From JAMXLO01 sp963749575 (lineage in GTDB: Bacteria; Pseudomonadota; Alphaproteobacteria; Acetobacterales; Acetobacteraceae): DNA of 64,000 nucleotides. The first letter of the stretch is position 1. Every line of letters starts with the position of its first letter. The notes beneath the pieces are model-generated. The model saw only the letters and a list, made by a program, of their open reading frames with translations, was not told the DNA's origin and did no database searches. A program made the position numbers and the translations under genes. Shown here piece after piece: positions 40,788-48,603 of the stretch. The stretch spans positions 124,001 to 188,000 of the forward strand of contig CAVVNM010000016.1 in the NCBI GenBank assembly GCA_963749575.1, given 5' to 3'.

Positions 40788-41942
40788 ATGACCATCCTCA
40801 ACGTTGTTCACCGCACACGATACAGTTACGCGGACCCGGTCAGTTTCGGTCCGCACCGGATGATGATGCGGCCGCGCGACAGCCACGATCTGCGTCTGAT
40901 CGACACCGCGCTGACCATCTCGCCGAGCGCCTCGGTGCGCTGGCTGCACGACGTGTTCGGCAATTCGGTCGCGATCGCCGAGTTCGCGGAGCCTGGCAGC
41001 GAGCTGCTGGTGGTATCGTCGTTCCGGGCCGAGCACTTTCCGTTGCCCGAGGCGGAGGTGAACCTCGAGGCGTACGCGCGCCGCTACCCGTTCAGCTACG
41101 ACGCGCTGGAAATCCCCGACATCGGTCGCACGGTCGAGCGGCACTATCCCGATCCCGAGCACAAGGTTGATGCCTGGGCGCGCCGCTTCGTCGCGCGTCA
41201 GCACGACGGCGATACGATGGCGATACTGCTCGGCATGGTGCAGGCGATCCGCGCGGAGTTTCGCTACAACTGCCGCGACGAGATGGGCACGCAGGATCCG
41301 CTCGTCACGCTGCACTCCGGTGCCGGCACCTGCCGCGATTTCGCCCTGTTCATGATGGAGGCTGTGCGCAGCCTCGGCTTCGCCGCCCGCTTCGTCTCCG
41401 GCTATCTCTACGACGAGGATCGGGTGGGCGAGGCGAGCGTCGTCGGCGGCGGGGCGACGCACGCGTGGGTGCAGATCTACCTGCCTGGCGGGGGATGGGT
41501 CGAATTCGATCCGACCAATGCGCTGGTCGGCGGCCGCAACCTGATCCGGGTGGCGGTCGCGCGGGATCCCAGCCAGGCCATTCCGCTAAGCGGCAGCTTC
41601 ACCGGCGCGGCCAACGCGTTTCTGGGCATGAGCGTCGAGGTGGAGATCAGTGCGGAGCAGGCGTCGAATTCAGACGACAGGAGGCGATCGATGAGTGACT
41701 CGGTTTCCGGCGGTATCCAGGACTCGATCGGCGGCGCCGCACAGCGGGTTGCCGGTGGTGTGCATGACGCGGTCGAGCAGGTGGGGCAGGCGGCGTGCCG
41801 CGCACATGACGGGGTCGGCGAGGTGCGGGCCGTCATCCGGGCTCAGCCGATCACCGCCGCATTGGTGGTGTTCGCGCTCGGCTATCTGTTCGGTCGACTC
41901 GGATCGCTGATTCCGACCGGCGGTTCGACGCGCCACGGCTGA
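40788..41942 (+). CDS. Transglutaminase family protein, reading on in frame into a small membrane protein
   Basis: 384 aa from ATG 40788 (MTILNVVHRTRYSYADPVSF). Core triad: Cys in GAGTCRDFALFMMEAVRSLG, His in GATHAWVQIYLPGGG, Asp in WVEFDPTNALV. The family usually ends near residue 290-300 (MSVEVEISAEQASNSDD), but no stop occurs and the frame continues through residues 302-384, a DUF883-like segment with its own ribosome site. Either a genuine fusion or, as likely here, a one-base error has removed the stop; in the +1 frame a TGA overlaps the downstream ATG. Last enzyme of the ATP-grasp/alpha-E cluster. Confidence 0.8.
   Translation: MTILNVVHRTRYSYADPVSFGPHRMMMRPRDSHDLRLIDTALTISPSASVRWLHDVFGNSVAIAEFAEPGSELLVVSSFRAEHFPLPEAEVNLEAYARRYPFSYDALEIPDIGRTVERHYPDPEHKVDAWARRFVARQHDGDTMAILLGMVQAIRAEFRYNCRDEMGTQDPLVTLHSGAGTCRDFALFMMEAVRSLGFAARFVSGYLYDEDRVGEASVVGGGATHAWVQIYLPGGGWVEFDPTNALVGGRNLIRVAVARDPSQAIPLSGSFTGAANAFLGMSVEVEISAEQASNSDDRRRSMSDSVSGGIQDSIGGAAQRVAGGVHDAVEQVGQAACRAHDGVGEVRAVIRAQPITAALVVFALGYLFGRLGSLIPTGGSTRHG
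41691..41942 (+). CDS. DUF883/ElaB-like small inner-membrane protein (possible independent gene)
   Basis: 83 aa from ATG 41691. A textbook AGGAGG lies six bases before this ATG, inside the upstream reading frame. Residues 1-50 are amphipathic helix (VSGGIQDSIGGAAQRVAGGV), residues about 51-70 a membrane helix (PITAALVVFALGYLFGRLG). That matches the ElaB/YqjD/DUF883 layout of ribosome- or membrane-associated small proteins. It is in frame with the transglutaminase ORF, so it may be made both as a tail and alone. Confidence 0.6.
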   Translation: MSDSVSGGIQDSIGGAAQRVAGGVHDAVEQVGQAACRAHDGVGEVRAVIRAQPITAALVVFALGYLFGRLGSLIPTGGSTRHG

Positions 41943-42049
41943 GTGCGGCCATCGTGACGCAACGGCCTTGTGGGCGGCACGACAATTGGCCAAAGATCGA
42001 CCGGTAGGCTGGACAACCCGGTGCGCAAACGCGACATGTGTGCCGGGTG

Positions 42050-42065
42050 AAGGAGAACTTGCATC
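42050..42065 (+). promoter_or_regulatory. Shine-Dalgarno followed by a possible ATC start
   Basis: AAGGAG (42050-42055) is spaced seven bases from an ATC (42063-42065) that opens, in frame, the signal peptide of the chalcone-isomerase-like protein (IGLWSAFGRIPLSCALIMLA). No ATG, GTG or TTG sits at the right distance. Either ATC is a rare start codon here or it is a miscalled ATG. Confidence 0.45.
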
Positions 42066-42107
42066 GGACTCTGGTCCGCGTTCGGGCGCATTCCACTCTC
42101 GTGCGCT

Positions 42108-42650
42108 TTGATCATGCTCGCGGTGGTCGGGCTGGCGGCGCATGCGGCTGAACTCGATGGCGTGAAACTGCCCGAAACCGTGCAGGTGGACGGCAAAGCG
42201 TTGCAGTTGAACGGATATGGGCTGCGAACCTTTTCGTTCTTGGATATCCACGTCTATATCGCCAGCCTCTACCTGGAGCACTTGAGCACCGATCCCGAGG
42301 CAATCCTGCGTTCGCCGGAAACCAAGTTGCTGAGAGTCAGGTTTCAACGCGGCATCAGTGCCGAGCGAGCTCGAAAAGCCTGGCGCGACGGGCTTGCGAA
42401 CAACTGCGTATCGCCTTGCCACCTTGATCCGCAGGATGTCGAGAGGTTCCTTGCCCAGGTGCCTGCGATGGAGGCGGGCGACGATTTTGCCTTGTTGTTT
42501 ACGCAGAACGGTGCCGTTGTGACCGTCGGCGGGAAACAGATTGGCACAATTTCACAGCCGCAGTTTGCCGAAGCGATGTTGGCCACGTTCCTTGGCCCCA
42601 AGCCAGGGGCACCTGGCCTCAAGCGGGAACTGCTCAGAGGCCACTCGTGA
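42108..42650 (+). CDS. Chalcone isomerase-like periplasmic protein
   Basis: 180 aa from the TTG at 42108; the real start is probably at 42063 (see the ribosome-site entry) or ATG 42114. Signal peptide LIMLAVVGLAAHAAE. Mature part: ELDGVKLPETVQVDGKALQL, LNGYGLRTFSFLDIHVYIAS, VRFQRGISAERARKAWRDGL, DFALLFTQNGAVVTVGGKQI. This is the bacterial chalcone-isomerase-like family (fatty-acid-binding-fold relatives); bacterial members are periplasmic and not linked to flavonoids. It stands alone between the transglutaminase cluster and the M81 gene. Confidence 0.82.
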   Translation: MIMLAVVGLAAHAAELDGVKLPETVQVDGKALQLNGYGLRTFSFLDIHVYIASLYLEHLSTDPEAILRSPETKLLRVRFQRGISAERARKAWRDGLANNCVSPCHLDPQDVERFLAQVPAMEAGDDFALLFTQNGAVVTVGGKQIGTISQPQFAEAMLATFLGPKPGAPGLKRELLRGHS

Positions 42651-42849
42651 GTCGATCACTGATCGGCAGCACGACGTGGCGGCGGCGAACGAGACCACTG
42701 CTGTTGTGTCCATGACGATGAGTTTCCAGCATCGGTGAGCGTGCCAGTCCGCCGCCGAAGTCGCCGATTGCCTGCCTGGTGGCAAGCGTTGACGCAAAGA
42801 GTGGCATCGCGCCTATGCTGCCGGATCGAGCCATCGCGCGGGGGAAGCA

Positions 42850-44361
42850 ATGCGGCTGCTGCTGGCGACCTTGTCGCACGAGACCAACACGTTCTCGCCC
42901 GTGCCGACCAAGCTGGAACGCTTCTGCCGCGACGGCACGACGTTGCTCAGCGGCCAGGATGCGATCGACTTCTATCGCGGCACCGGCACGTGCATGGGCG
43001 GCTACCTGGCGGTCGCGGACGAGATCGGCGCCGAGGTGGTGGTGCCGGTGTGCGCCAGCGCGCCGCCGAGCGGGCCGGTGGAAAGCGATGCCTACGAGAC
43101 GTGCTGCCGCATGATCACCGACGCGGTGGCGAAGGGCGGCTTCGATGCGCTGTGGCTCGATCTGCACGGTGCGATGGTCACCGATCGGTTCGATGACGGC
43201 GAAGGCGAGCTGCTGCGCCGCATCCGCGCCATCGATGCGAAGACGCCGATCTGCGTCGCCTACGACATGCACGCCAATTGCTTCGACGCGATGGTCAGCA
43301 ACGCGCAGATCGTCACCGGCTACCAAACCTATCCGCACATCGATCAGCGGCAGACCGCCGAACGCGCCGCTCGGGCGCTGCTGCGAGCGATGCGGGGCGA
43401 GGTGCGGCCGACCTCGGCGTGGGGCAACGCGCCGATGCTGCCGCACGTGATGGCGCAGGGCACGCACCAGGCGCCCAACAGGGACCTCCAGGCGATGTGT
43501 GCGGCGTGGGAGGCGAGTGGACGGGCGCTGGCCGCCAGCCTGTTCGTCGGCTTCCCGCATGCCGATGTCGAGATGGCAGGCCTGTCGGCGGTGGTCGTCA
43601 CCGATAACGATCCCGTGCGCTGCTCAGGCGATGGTCGATGAGCTGATCAGCGCCGCCTGGAAGGCACGCCGCGAGTTCATGTTCGACGTCGAGCCGCTGG
43701 AGAGCATCGGTGCGCCGGGCCAAGGCGCTGGGTGCGCCGGGGCAGTTGCCGGTGGTGCTGCTCGATCACTACGACAACTGCGCCAGCGGCGGCACGATGG
43801 ACACCACCGATACGCTGCGCGAGATCATCCGCCAGGACCTGGACGACGTGGTGTTCTTCGGCATCTACGATCCGGATGCGGTGCGAGCAGGCGGTACGGG
43901 CGGGCGTCGGCGCGAGCGTGACGCTGTCGATCGGAGCGAAGCTGCCGATGCCGCAGTTGCCGGTTGCCAGCGCGCCGCTGACGGTGACCGGCGTGGTGCA
44001 GACAATTTCGTCCGGCAGCTTTCGCTTGAAGGGCGGCCTGACGCCGGGGCTGCGGATCTACATGGGCCGCAGCGTCGTGCTGGATACCGGCAAGGTGCAG
44101 ATCGTGCTGCTTAGCCGGCATATCGAGCCGACCGCGCAGGAGATGCTGCAAGTACTCGGCATCGATCCGTCGCGCAAGAAGTACGTCGCGATCAAGAGCC
44201 GGGTGCACTGGCGCGCGGACCTGGGCAAGATCGCGCGCGAGATCGTGGAGTGCGCCGGCGTCGGCGTCTGCACATCGGACTACGGACAGTTGACGTTCCG
44301 CAAAGTGCGTCGACCGGTGTTCCCACTGGACCCGGACCTGCAATGGAACCAGCCGGCGTAA
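42850..44361 (+). CDS. M81 family metallopeptidase (MlrC-like), three frameshifts
   Basis: 502 aa after removing single bases near 43625, 43712 and 43877. The MlrC/M81 family contains the microcystin-degrading peptidase MlrC but is broad; most members act on unknown small peptides or amides. Seen: LLLATLSHETNTFSPVPTKL (N-terminal signature), DALWLDLHGAMVTDRFDDGE, YDMHANCFDAMV and GYQTYPHIDQRQTAERAARA (metal-ligand regions), LLDHYDNCASGGTMDTTDTL, and the C-terminal domain GRSVVLDTGKVQIVLLSRHI. Followed 12 bases later by a PEP-mutase-family gene, so the two probably share a pathway. Confidence 0.85.
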
Positions 44362-44373
44362 GGAGGCGATACG

Positions 44374-45237
44374 ATGCGAGCACAGGCCGAAGCAATGCAG
44401 GCGTTGTTGAACCAACCTGCGCTGCAGGTGATGCCCGGTTGCGGCGACGCGATGGGTGCGCACCTGATCCAGGAGGCCGGGTTCAGGACTGCGTTCGCCT
44501 CCGGTTCGTCGATCTCCGCCATGCGGCTGGCGATGCCGGACATGGACCTGCTGACGTTCCCGGAGATGCGGGATGCAGTGGAGTGCATCATCACTGCCGC
44601 ACCGAACGTGCTGTGGCTCGCCGACGGCGACACCGGCTACGGCAACGCGATCAGCGTGCAGAAGACCATCCACGCCTATGCGCGGGCCGGCGCTGCCGCG
44701 GTGCTGATCGAGGACAAGATCTGGCCGCGTCCACTTGGCAACAAGGGCGCCAAGCTGGTGATCGAGCGCCACGAAGCACGGCTGCGATGCCGCGCGGCGG
44801 TCGCGGCCTGCCGGGACGCGGGCATTCTGTTACTTGCCCGCACCGACGCGCGCACCTCGCGCGGCTTCGACGAGGCACTGGCGCGGGTCACGGATTTCGT
44901 GGTCGAGGGCGCGGATATCTTCTTCCTGGATTCGCCGCTGTCGGAGGCGGAGATGCGCGCCTCGATCGAGGCGTGCGAAGGCAAACCGGCGATTGCGGTG
45001 ACGGCGCCGGCGGGAAAGCATTTCATGCCGGACGATGCGGAACTGGCGCGCCTCGGCATCAGGCTTGTGGTCTATCCGCAGGTCATTCTTGCGGCGACAG
45101 TACATGCGGCAGGCGCGGCGCTGCGGGGGTTGAAGGGCGGTGCAAAGACGGACATGGCACAGGTTCCGACCCTCGCGACCGCCATTCGCACCACCGACTA
45201 TCTGGCCCTCGATGAACGCCTCTCGCGCCGGAGCTGA
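44374..45237 (+). CDS. Isocitrate lyase / PEP mutase superfamily protein
   Basis: 287 aa, intact, AGGAGG upstream. TIM-barrel with metal site ADGDTGYGNAISVQ, and IEDKIWPRPLGNKG. The KKCGH-type cysteine loop of isocitrate lyase is absent; the loop here is RPLGNKGAKL. It is thus nearer to oxaloacetate decarboxylase, carboxyvinyl-phosphonate mutase or 2,3-dimethylmalate lyase types. Also LLLARTDARTSRGFDEALAR and IAVTAPAGKHFMPDDAELAR. The exact substrate (a 2-hydroxy or phosphono-carboxylate) cannot be fixed by eye. Likely co-transcribed with the M81 gene. Confidence 0.85.
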   Translation: MRAQAEAMQALLNQPALQVMPGCGDAMGAHLIQEAGFRTAFASGSSISAMRLAMPDMDLLTFPEMRDAVECIITAAPNVLWLADGDTGYGNAISVQKTIHAYARAGAAAVLIEDKIWPRPLGNKGAKLVIERHEARLRCRAAVAACRDAGILLLARTDARTSRGFDEALARVTDFVVEGADIFFLDSPLSEAEMRASIEACEGKPAIAVTAPAGKHFMPDDAELARLGIRLVVYPQVILAATVHAAGAALRGLKGGAKTDMAQVPTLATAIRTTDYLALDERLSRRS

Positions 45238-45252
45238 CAAGCGCCCGGAATG

Positions 45253-45807
45253 TCAGGCGTCTGGCGGAGGCTGGTTGACGGAATTCCCCTCGGTCACCCA
45301 CAGCGACACGCGCCGCGCCATGTCGAAGAAGTCGTGGCCGGCGTGGCTCATGCCATAGACCTCGTCGTAGAACGTGTTGCCGTCCCACAGATCGAGGTGC
45401 CCGTTCGCGTCGGTAAAATGGATATCGAAGGCGATGATGCCCTTCTTGCCGGCGAATGCCTCGCGTGAGATCGGCGGGCCGCCGGTCCGGTCGATGGTCG
45501 GCGCGCCGAAATGGCCGGTCAGCCAGCCGCGCATCTCCTGCATGGCAAACGCGTAGTTGCGGTGATCGGCGCCCACGGTGGTGCGCATGCCCGGCGGGTT
45601 CTGCGGAATTGGCACGCCGGAATAGTTCAGCGTGCGCGACAGCCGGATGGTGCAGGTGTTGCCGTTGGCTCCCCCGAGCCATTGCTGGGCCGGTGGAGCA
45701 TCGAGGTCGTTGATGCCACCGCCGATGAGACGCTTCACCGTCTCGACGCTGACGAAATTCGGATAATTCTGGTTCAGCACGTCGAACGGTGGAACTGTGT
45801 CGGCCAT
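45253..45807 (-). CDS. Tae4-like type VI secretion amidase effector family protein
   Basis: 184 aa, intact. Tae4 effectors cleave peptidoglycan cross-peptides (gamma-D-Glu to mDAP). Family signatures: PPFDVLNQNYPN at the start, catalytic Cys in NGNTCTIRLSRTLNYSGVPI, GADHRNYAFAMQEMRGWL, GKKGIIAFDI, and catalytic His in DANGHLDLWDGNTFY, then FDMARRVSLWV. No signal peptide, as expected for a T6SS cargo. The gene overlaps by 34 bases the end of an upstream gene for an exported protein, the position where an immunity gene would be expected. No T6SS structural gene or VgrG/PAAR is in the window. Confidence 0.8.
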   Translation of the reverse strand: MADTVPPFDVLNQNYPNFVSVETVKRLIGGGINDLDAPPAQQWLGGANGNTCTIRLSRTLNYSGVPIPQNPPGMRTTVGADHRNYAFAMQEMRGWLTGHFGAPTIDRTGGPPISREAFAGKKGIIAFDIHFTDANGHLDLWDGNTFYDEVYGMSHAGHDFFDMARRVSLWVTEGNSVNQPPPDA

Positions 45808-46430
45808 GGTGTCCTCCGATGGGTGTCAGGCGACAGGTCCGCGACGAAGCTCAGGTACGCTATATCGGTCGGAACCAGCTTGTTGCCGGCTTCCGACCGG
45901 GGTCCTTCGGTTATCATCGACGCGCCCTGTGCGGCAAAGCGATATCCCAGATCGGCGAAGATGATTGTGATCTCCGTCACAAGGTCATGCCGGTTGATGG
46001 TGTCCACCAGGAACTGTCCGAGTGCGCCGCGCGCCGGGCGGCCGGTTCGGCCATCCCAGTTGGCGCAGGCCCCCAGGACCGTTGCGAGCCTTGCGACCAG
46101 TTCCGCTTGGTCGGTCAGCAACACCGTGACACGTGGCGTATTTGGATGGTCTTGCAGGAAGCGGGTGAGCAGGGGCGTGAGCAGCGATCCCTGTTCGGCG
46201 AGGCGCATCGGCGTTGTGCCGCCTTCGACGCGAAACGTCAGGCTGAGACTGGTGGGCACATAGCTGAGGATCGCAGTGAGGCCGCCGCGGCTCAGGCTGT
46301 ATCGGACTTCGCCGCGAAGCCCGACGCTGCCTGGCTGTGGATCGGCAAATTGTTCCACCCGCACATCCGCCTGCACGGGCGCGGCGGCGCCGAGTGCCAG
46401 TAACAGCCAGAGGAGAGCGAGCCGGCGCAT
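45774..46430 (-). CDS. Exported hypothetical protein next to the Tae4-like amidase
   Basis: 218 aa from ATG 46430; a longer start at 46463 is possible. The first 24 residues (MRRLALLWLLLALGAAAPVQ) are a clear signal peptide, so the product is periplasmic. The body has beta-rich segments (VGLRGEVRYSLSRGGLTAIL, YVPTSLSLTFRVEGGTTPMR) and VTVLLTDQAELVARLATVLG. No known domain was recognised; it does not resemble the short Tai4 immunity family by eye. Its last 34 bases overlap the amidase gene on the same strand, so they are co-expressed. A periplasmic partner or immunity role is inference. Confidence 0.55.
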   Translation of the reverse strand: MRRLALLWLLLALGAAAPVQADVRVEQFADPQPGSVGLRGEVRYSLSRGGLTAILSYVPTSLSLTFRVEGGTTPMRLAEQGSLLTPLLTRFLQDHPNTPRVTVLLTDQAELVARLATVLGACANWDGRTGRPARGALGQFLVDTINRHDLVTEITIIFADLGYRFAAQGASMITEGPRSEAGNKLVPTDIAYLSFVADLSPDTHRRTPWPTQFHRSTC

Positions 46431-46602
46431 CCAGCCTGCGATGCAAGCACAACAAACCGGCATCGCCAACGACCGGCCTTCGTCCGGCGTCATGCCCCGC
46501 CAGGGTCCCCGATCGTGGCAGGCAGCGACGCCGGCGTGGTAGCTGCGCGTCAGACTACAGGCAGGTGAGGTTCCGCGAGGTGAGTCGGGCCGGTCCTGGG
46601 CG

Positions 46603-47235
46603 TCACGCCTCGGCGGTGGGCGGCCCGGTGCAGGCAGGTGCCGGCGATGGCGGAGGCGGGACGGCCGGCCAGCTTTGGACAAGCATCTGAAACACCCGCC
46701 GGCTGAGGTCGTTGGCCAGGGTGACGAGGCTGCCGCCGTATCGGATGACGGCCAGCTGCACGTCGCGCCACAGCGGATGGCGCGGCGTGATGCCGAGATC
46801 GCGGCAGATGTCGATGATGACGGCACCGATCGGCCGGCGGCGCACCGCGGCGGCGATCTGCTTCGGCGTCGGCAGGAGGGCGAGACTGGGTTGGGCGGTG
46901 TCGGACTGCGGCGCGGCCGGCCGCCGGGCGGCGCGCGGCTTGCGCGGGGCCGGAGCGCCCGGCGGCCCGGGGTCTGCTTCCAGGCGGGCGGCGTTCCGGA
47001 CGATTTTTGCTTCGAGGGCGCTGGCGCGCAGCAGGCCGCGGGTGATGGACGCAAGGATCAGCGCGATATCGCTGGTGCCGAAGCCGCGCTGGACGGAGGC
47101 GAGGTCGGTGGCGGGGCTGCGCTGCTGGAGTGAGGTGGCGAGTTCCTTGCCGTACTCGATCAGCCTGCGGACGAGGTCGAGCAGGCGCCCGACGCGCGTG
47201 GGCTGGTTGGTTGGGGCGATCGGCGCGGCGGACAT
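46603..47235 (-). CDS. Conserved hypothetical protein
   Basis: 210 aa, intact. N-terminal helix VGRLLDLVRRLIEYGKELAT, a central Ala/Pro/Arg-rich linker (PGAPAPRKPRAARRPAAPQS), and a C-terminal helical part with TPKQIAAAVRRRPIGAVIID, ICRDLGITPRHPLWRDVQLA, and a Pro-rich end. This layout recurs as an uncharacterised protein in Acetobacteraceae-like genomes. No signal peptide or catalytic motif is seen. It sits 33 bases downstream of the FAD oxidoreductase. Confidence 0.6.
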   Translation of the reverse strand: MSAAPIAPTNQPTRVGRLLDLVRRLIEYGKELATSLQQRSPATDLASVQRGFGTSDIALILASITRGLLRASALEAKIVRNAARLEADPGPPGAPAPRKPRAARRPAAPQSDTAQPSLALLPTPKQIAAAVRRRPIGAVIIDICRDLGITPRHPLWRDVQLAVIRYGGSLVTLANDLSRRVFQMLVQSWPAVPPPPSPAPACTGPPTAEA

Positions 47236-47268
47236 GAACGTAACAAGAACACGGGATGGCGGCGGGTG

Positions 47269-48507
47269 TCAAGGAATATTTTCCGCACCGAGTACCAAAC
47301 CTTTCGGCGAACGAGTTAAGCTGCGGCTTTGCGGTTTCGCCTCATCGTCGTCGGGCTTCGACCAGATGGAATCGATGCTCAGCATGAACGCCATCGAACG
47401 ATCGCCAAATGCTGTTGCCTCCGCGGGCACACGCTGCACGGCGCCGCCGAAATGCCACACCGGGGTCAGCGACAGCGCGGACGGACGAGATGCCCAATGT
47501 GCGACGATGTCAGCGATGACCTTGTCATCCAGACCATTCAAATACATCGATTTGAAATAGCTGCGGTCACGACCTTTCGGGAACAGGCTGTCATAGAGGC
47601 TTTGAATGGCGCAGTACGGCATGGGACCGCTGAAGTCGAGCAGCGGCGAGCCAAGCTCCCGCAAGGGCTGAATCACTGCCTCGCCTTCGTCGGCCGGGCC
47701 GTCATAAACGCCGGCGACCGCCAGAACCCGCGCGCCGCGTGTCTCCGCAGGATAATCGTCTGAATCCGGAATGGTGGAGAATTCGACCAGACTGCAGAAC
47801 CGCTCGGGGGCGGTGGCCATGAAGTCACGCCATGCGGCGATCACCCGCGCTGCATCGGCTTCCGAACACAGCGGCGCACAGAACATCAGTTCCGCCGCGA
47901 TCGGATGCAGGCGGAACTCGAACGACGTGACGATACCGAAATTCCCGCCTCCGCCACGCACCGCCCAGAATAGTTCCGGGTGGTTTGCATCATCCGCGTG
48001 CAGCAATCTGCCATCCGCGGTGACGATGTCGACAGACGCAATATTGTCGATGCACAGACCATGCGTCTGGCGTAGCCAGCCGATACCCCCCGACAAGGTG
48101 AGGCCGCCAACGCCCGTCATCGACACCACGCCGCCCGGTGTGGCCAGACCGAACGCCGTCGTCTCGTGGTCCCCATCGCCCCAGGTGGCACCGCCCTCAA
48201 CCCAGGCCCGTCGGGCATCGGGGTCAACGCGGACGCCGTTCATGAGTGACAGATCGATCATCAGTCCGCCGTCGCATACTGCGTAGCCCGCGACGTTGTG
48301 ACCGACGCACAATCCATGCGTCCGTGCGAAGTCGACCGCGGCGAGCACGTCGGCGACACTGGAACACCGCGCAATCAAGCTGGGCCGGCGATCGATCATG
48401 CCGTTCCAGACGACGCGTGCCGCATCATAGCCGGCGTCGTCGGGCGCGATAAGGCTGCCCCGCAGTCTGGTCCTGAAAGCTGTGATGTCGTCAGTGTTCG
48501 GGTTCAT
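47269..48507 (-). CDS. BBE-type FAD-linked oxidoreductase, C-terminally short
   Basis: 412 aa; ATG 48507 follows a perfect GGAGGTG site. FAD_binding_4 domain: RPSLIARCSSVADVLAAVDF, GHNVAGYAVCDGGLMIDLS (the His that can bind FAD covalently is kept), GVGGLTLSGGIGWLRQTHGL, FWAVRGGGGNFGIVTSFEF. Family members oxidise alcohols, sugars or alkaloids and end in a BBE segment of about 45 residues. Here the sequence stops at SIDSIWSKPDDDEAKPQSRS plus a short unrelated AT-richer tail, so the BBE segment is missing. Divergent from the GlxA-type regulator, 96 bases away, its probable controller. Confidence 0.82.
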   Translation of the reverse strand: MNPNTDDITAFRTRLRGSLIAPDDAGYDAARVVWNGMIDRRPSLIARCSSVADVLAAVDFARTHGLCVGHNVAGYAVCDGGLMIDLSLMNGVRVDPDARRAWVEGGATWGDGDHETTAFGLATPGGVVSMTGVGGLTLSGGIGWLRQTHGLCIDNIASVDIVTADGRLLHADDANHPELFWAVRGGGGNFGIVTSFEFRLHPIAAELMFCAPLCSEADAARVIAAWRDFMATAPERFCSLVEFSTIPDSDDYPAETRGARVLAVAGVYDGPADEGEAVIQPLRELGSPLLDFSGPMPYCAIQSLYDSLFPKGRDRSYFKSMYLNGLDDKVIADIVAHWASRPSALSLTPVWHFGGAVQRVPAEATAFGDRSMAFMLSIDSIWSKPDDDEAKPQSRSLTRSPKGLVLGAENIP

Positions 48508-48603
48508 GGCGCACCTCCAGCGGACAACGTTTGCTTGGCGAACCTAGCGGGCCGCCTGCATGGCCACTAAAGTCAAAAGCGCAGCAGTCTGGTCATTTCT
48601 GCC

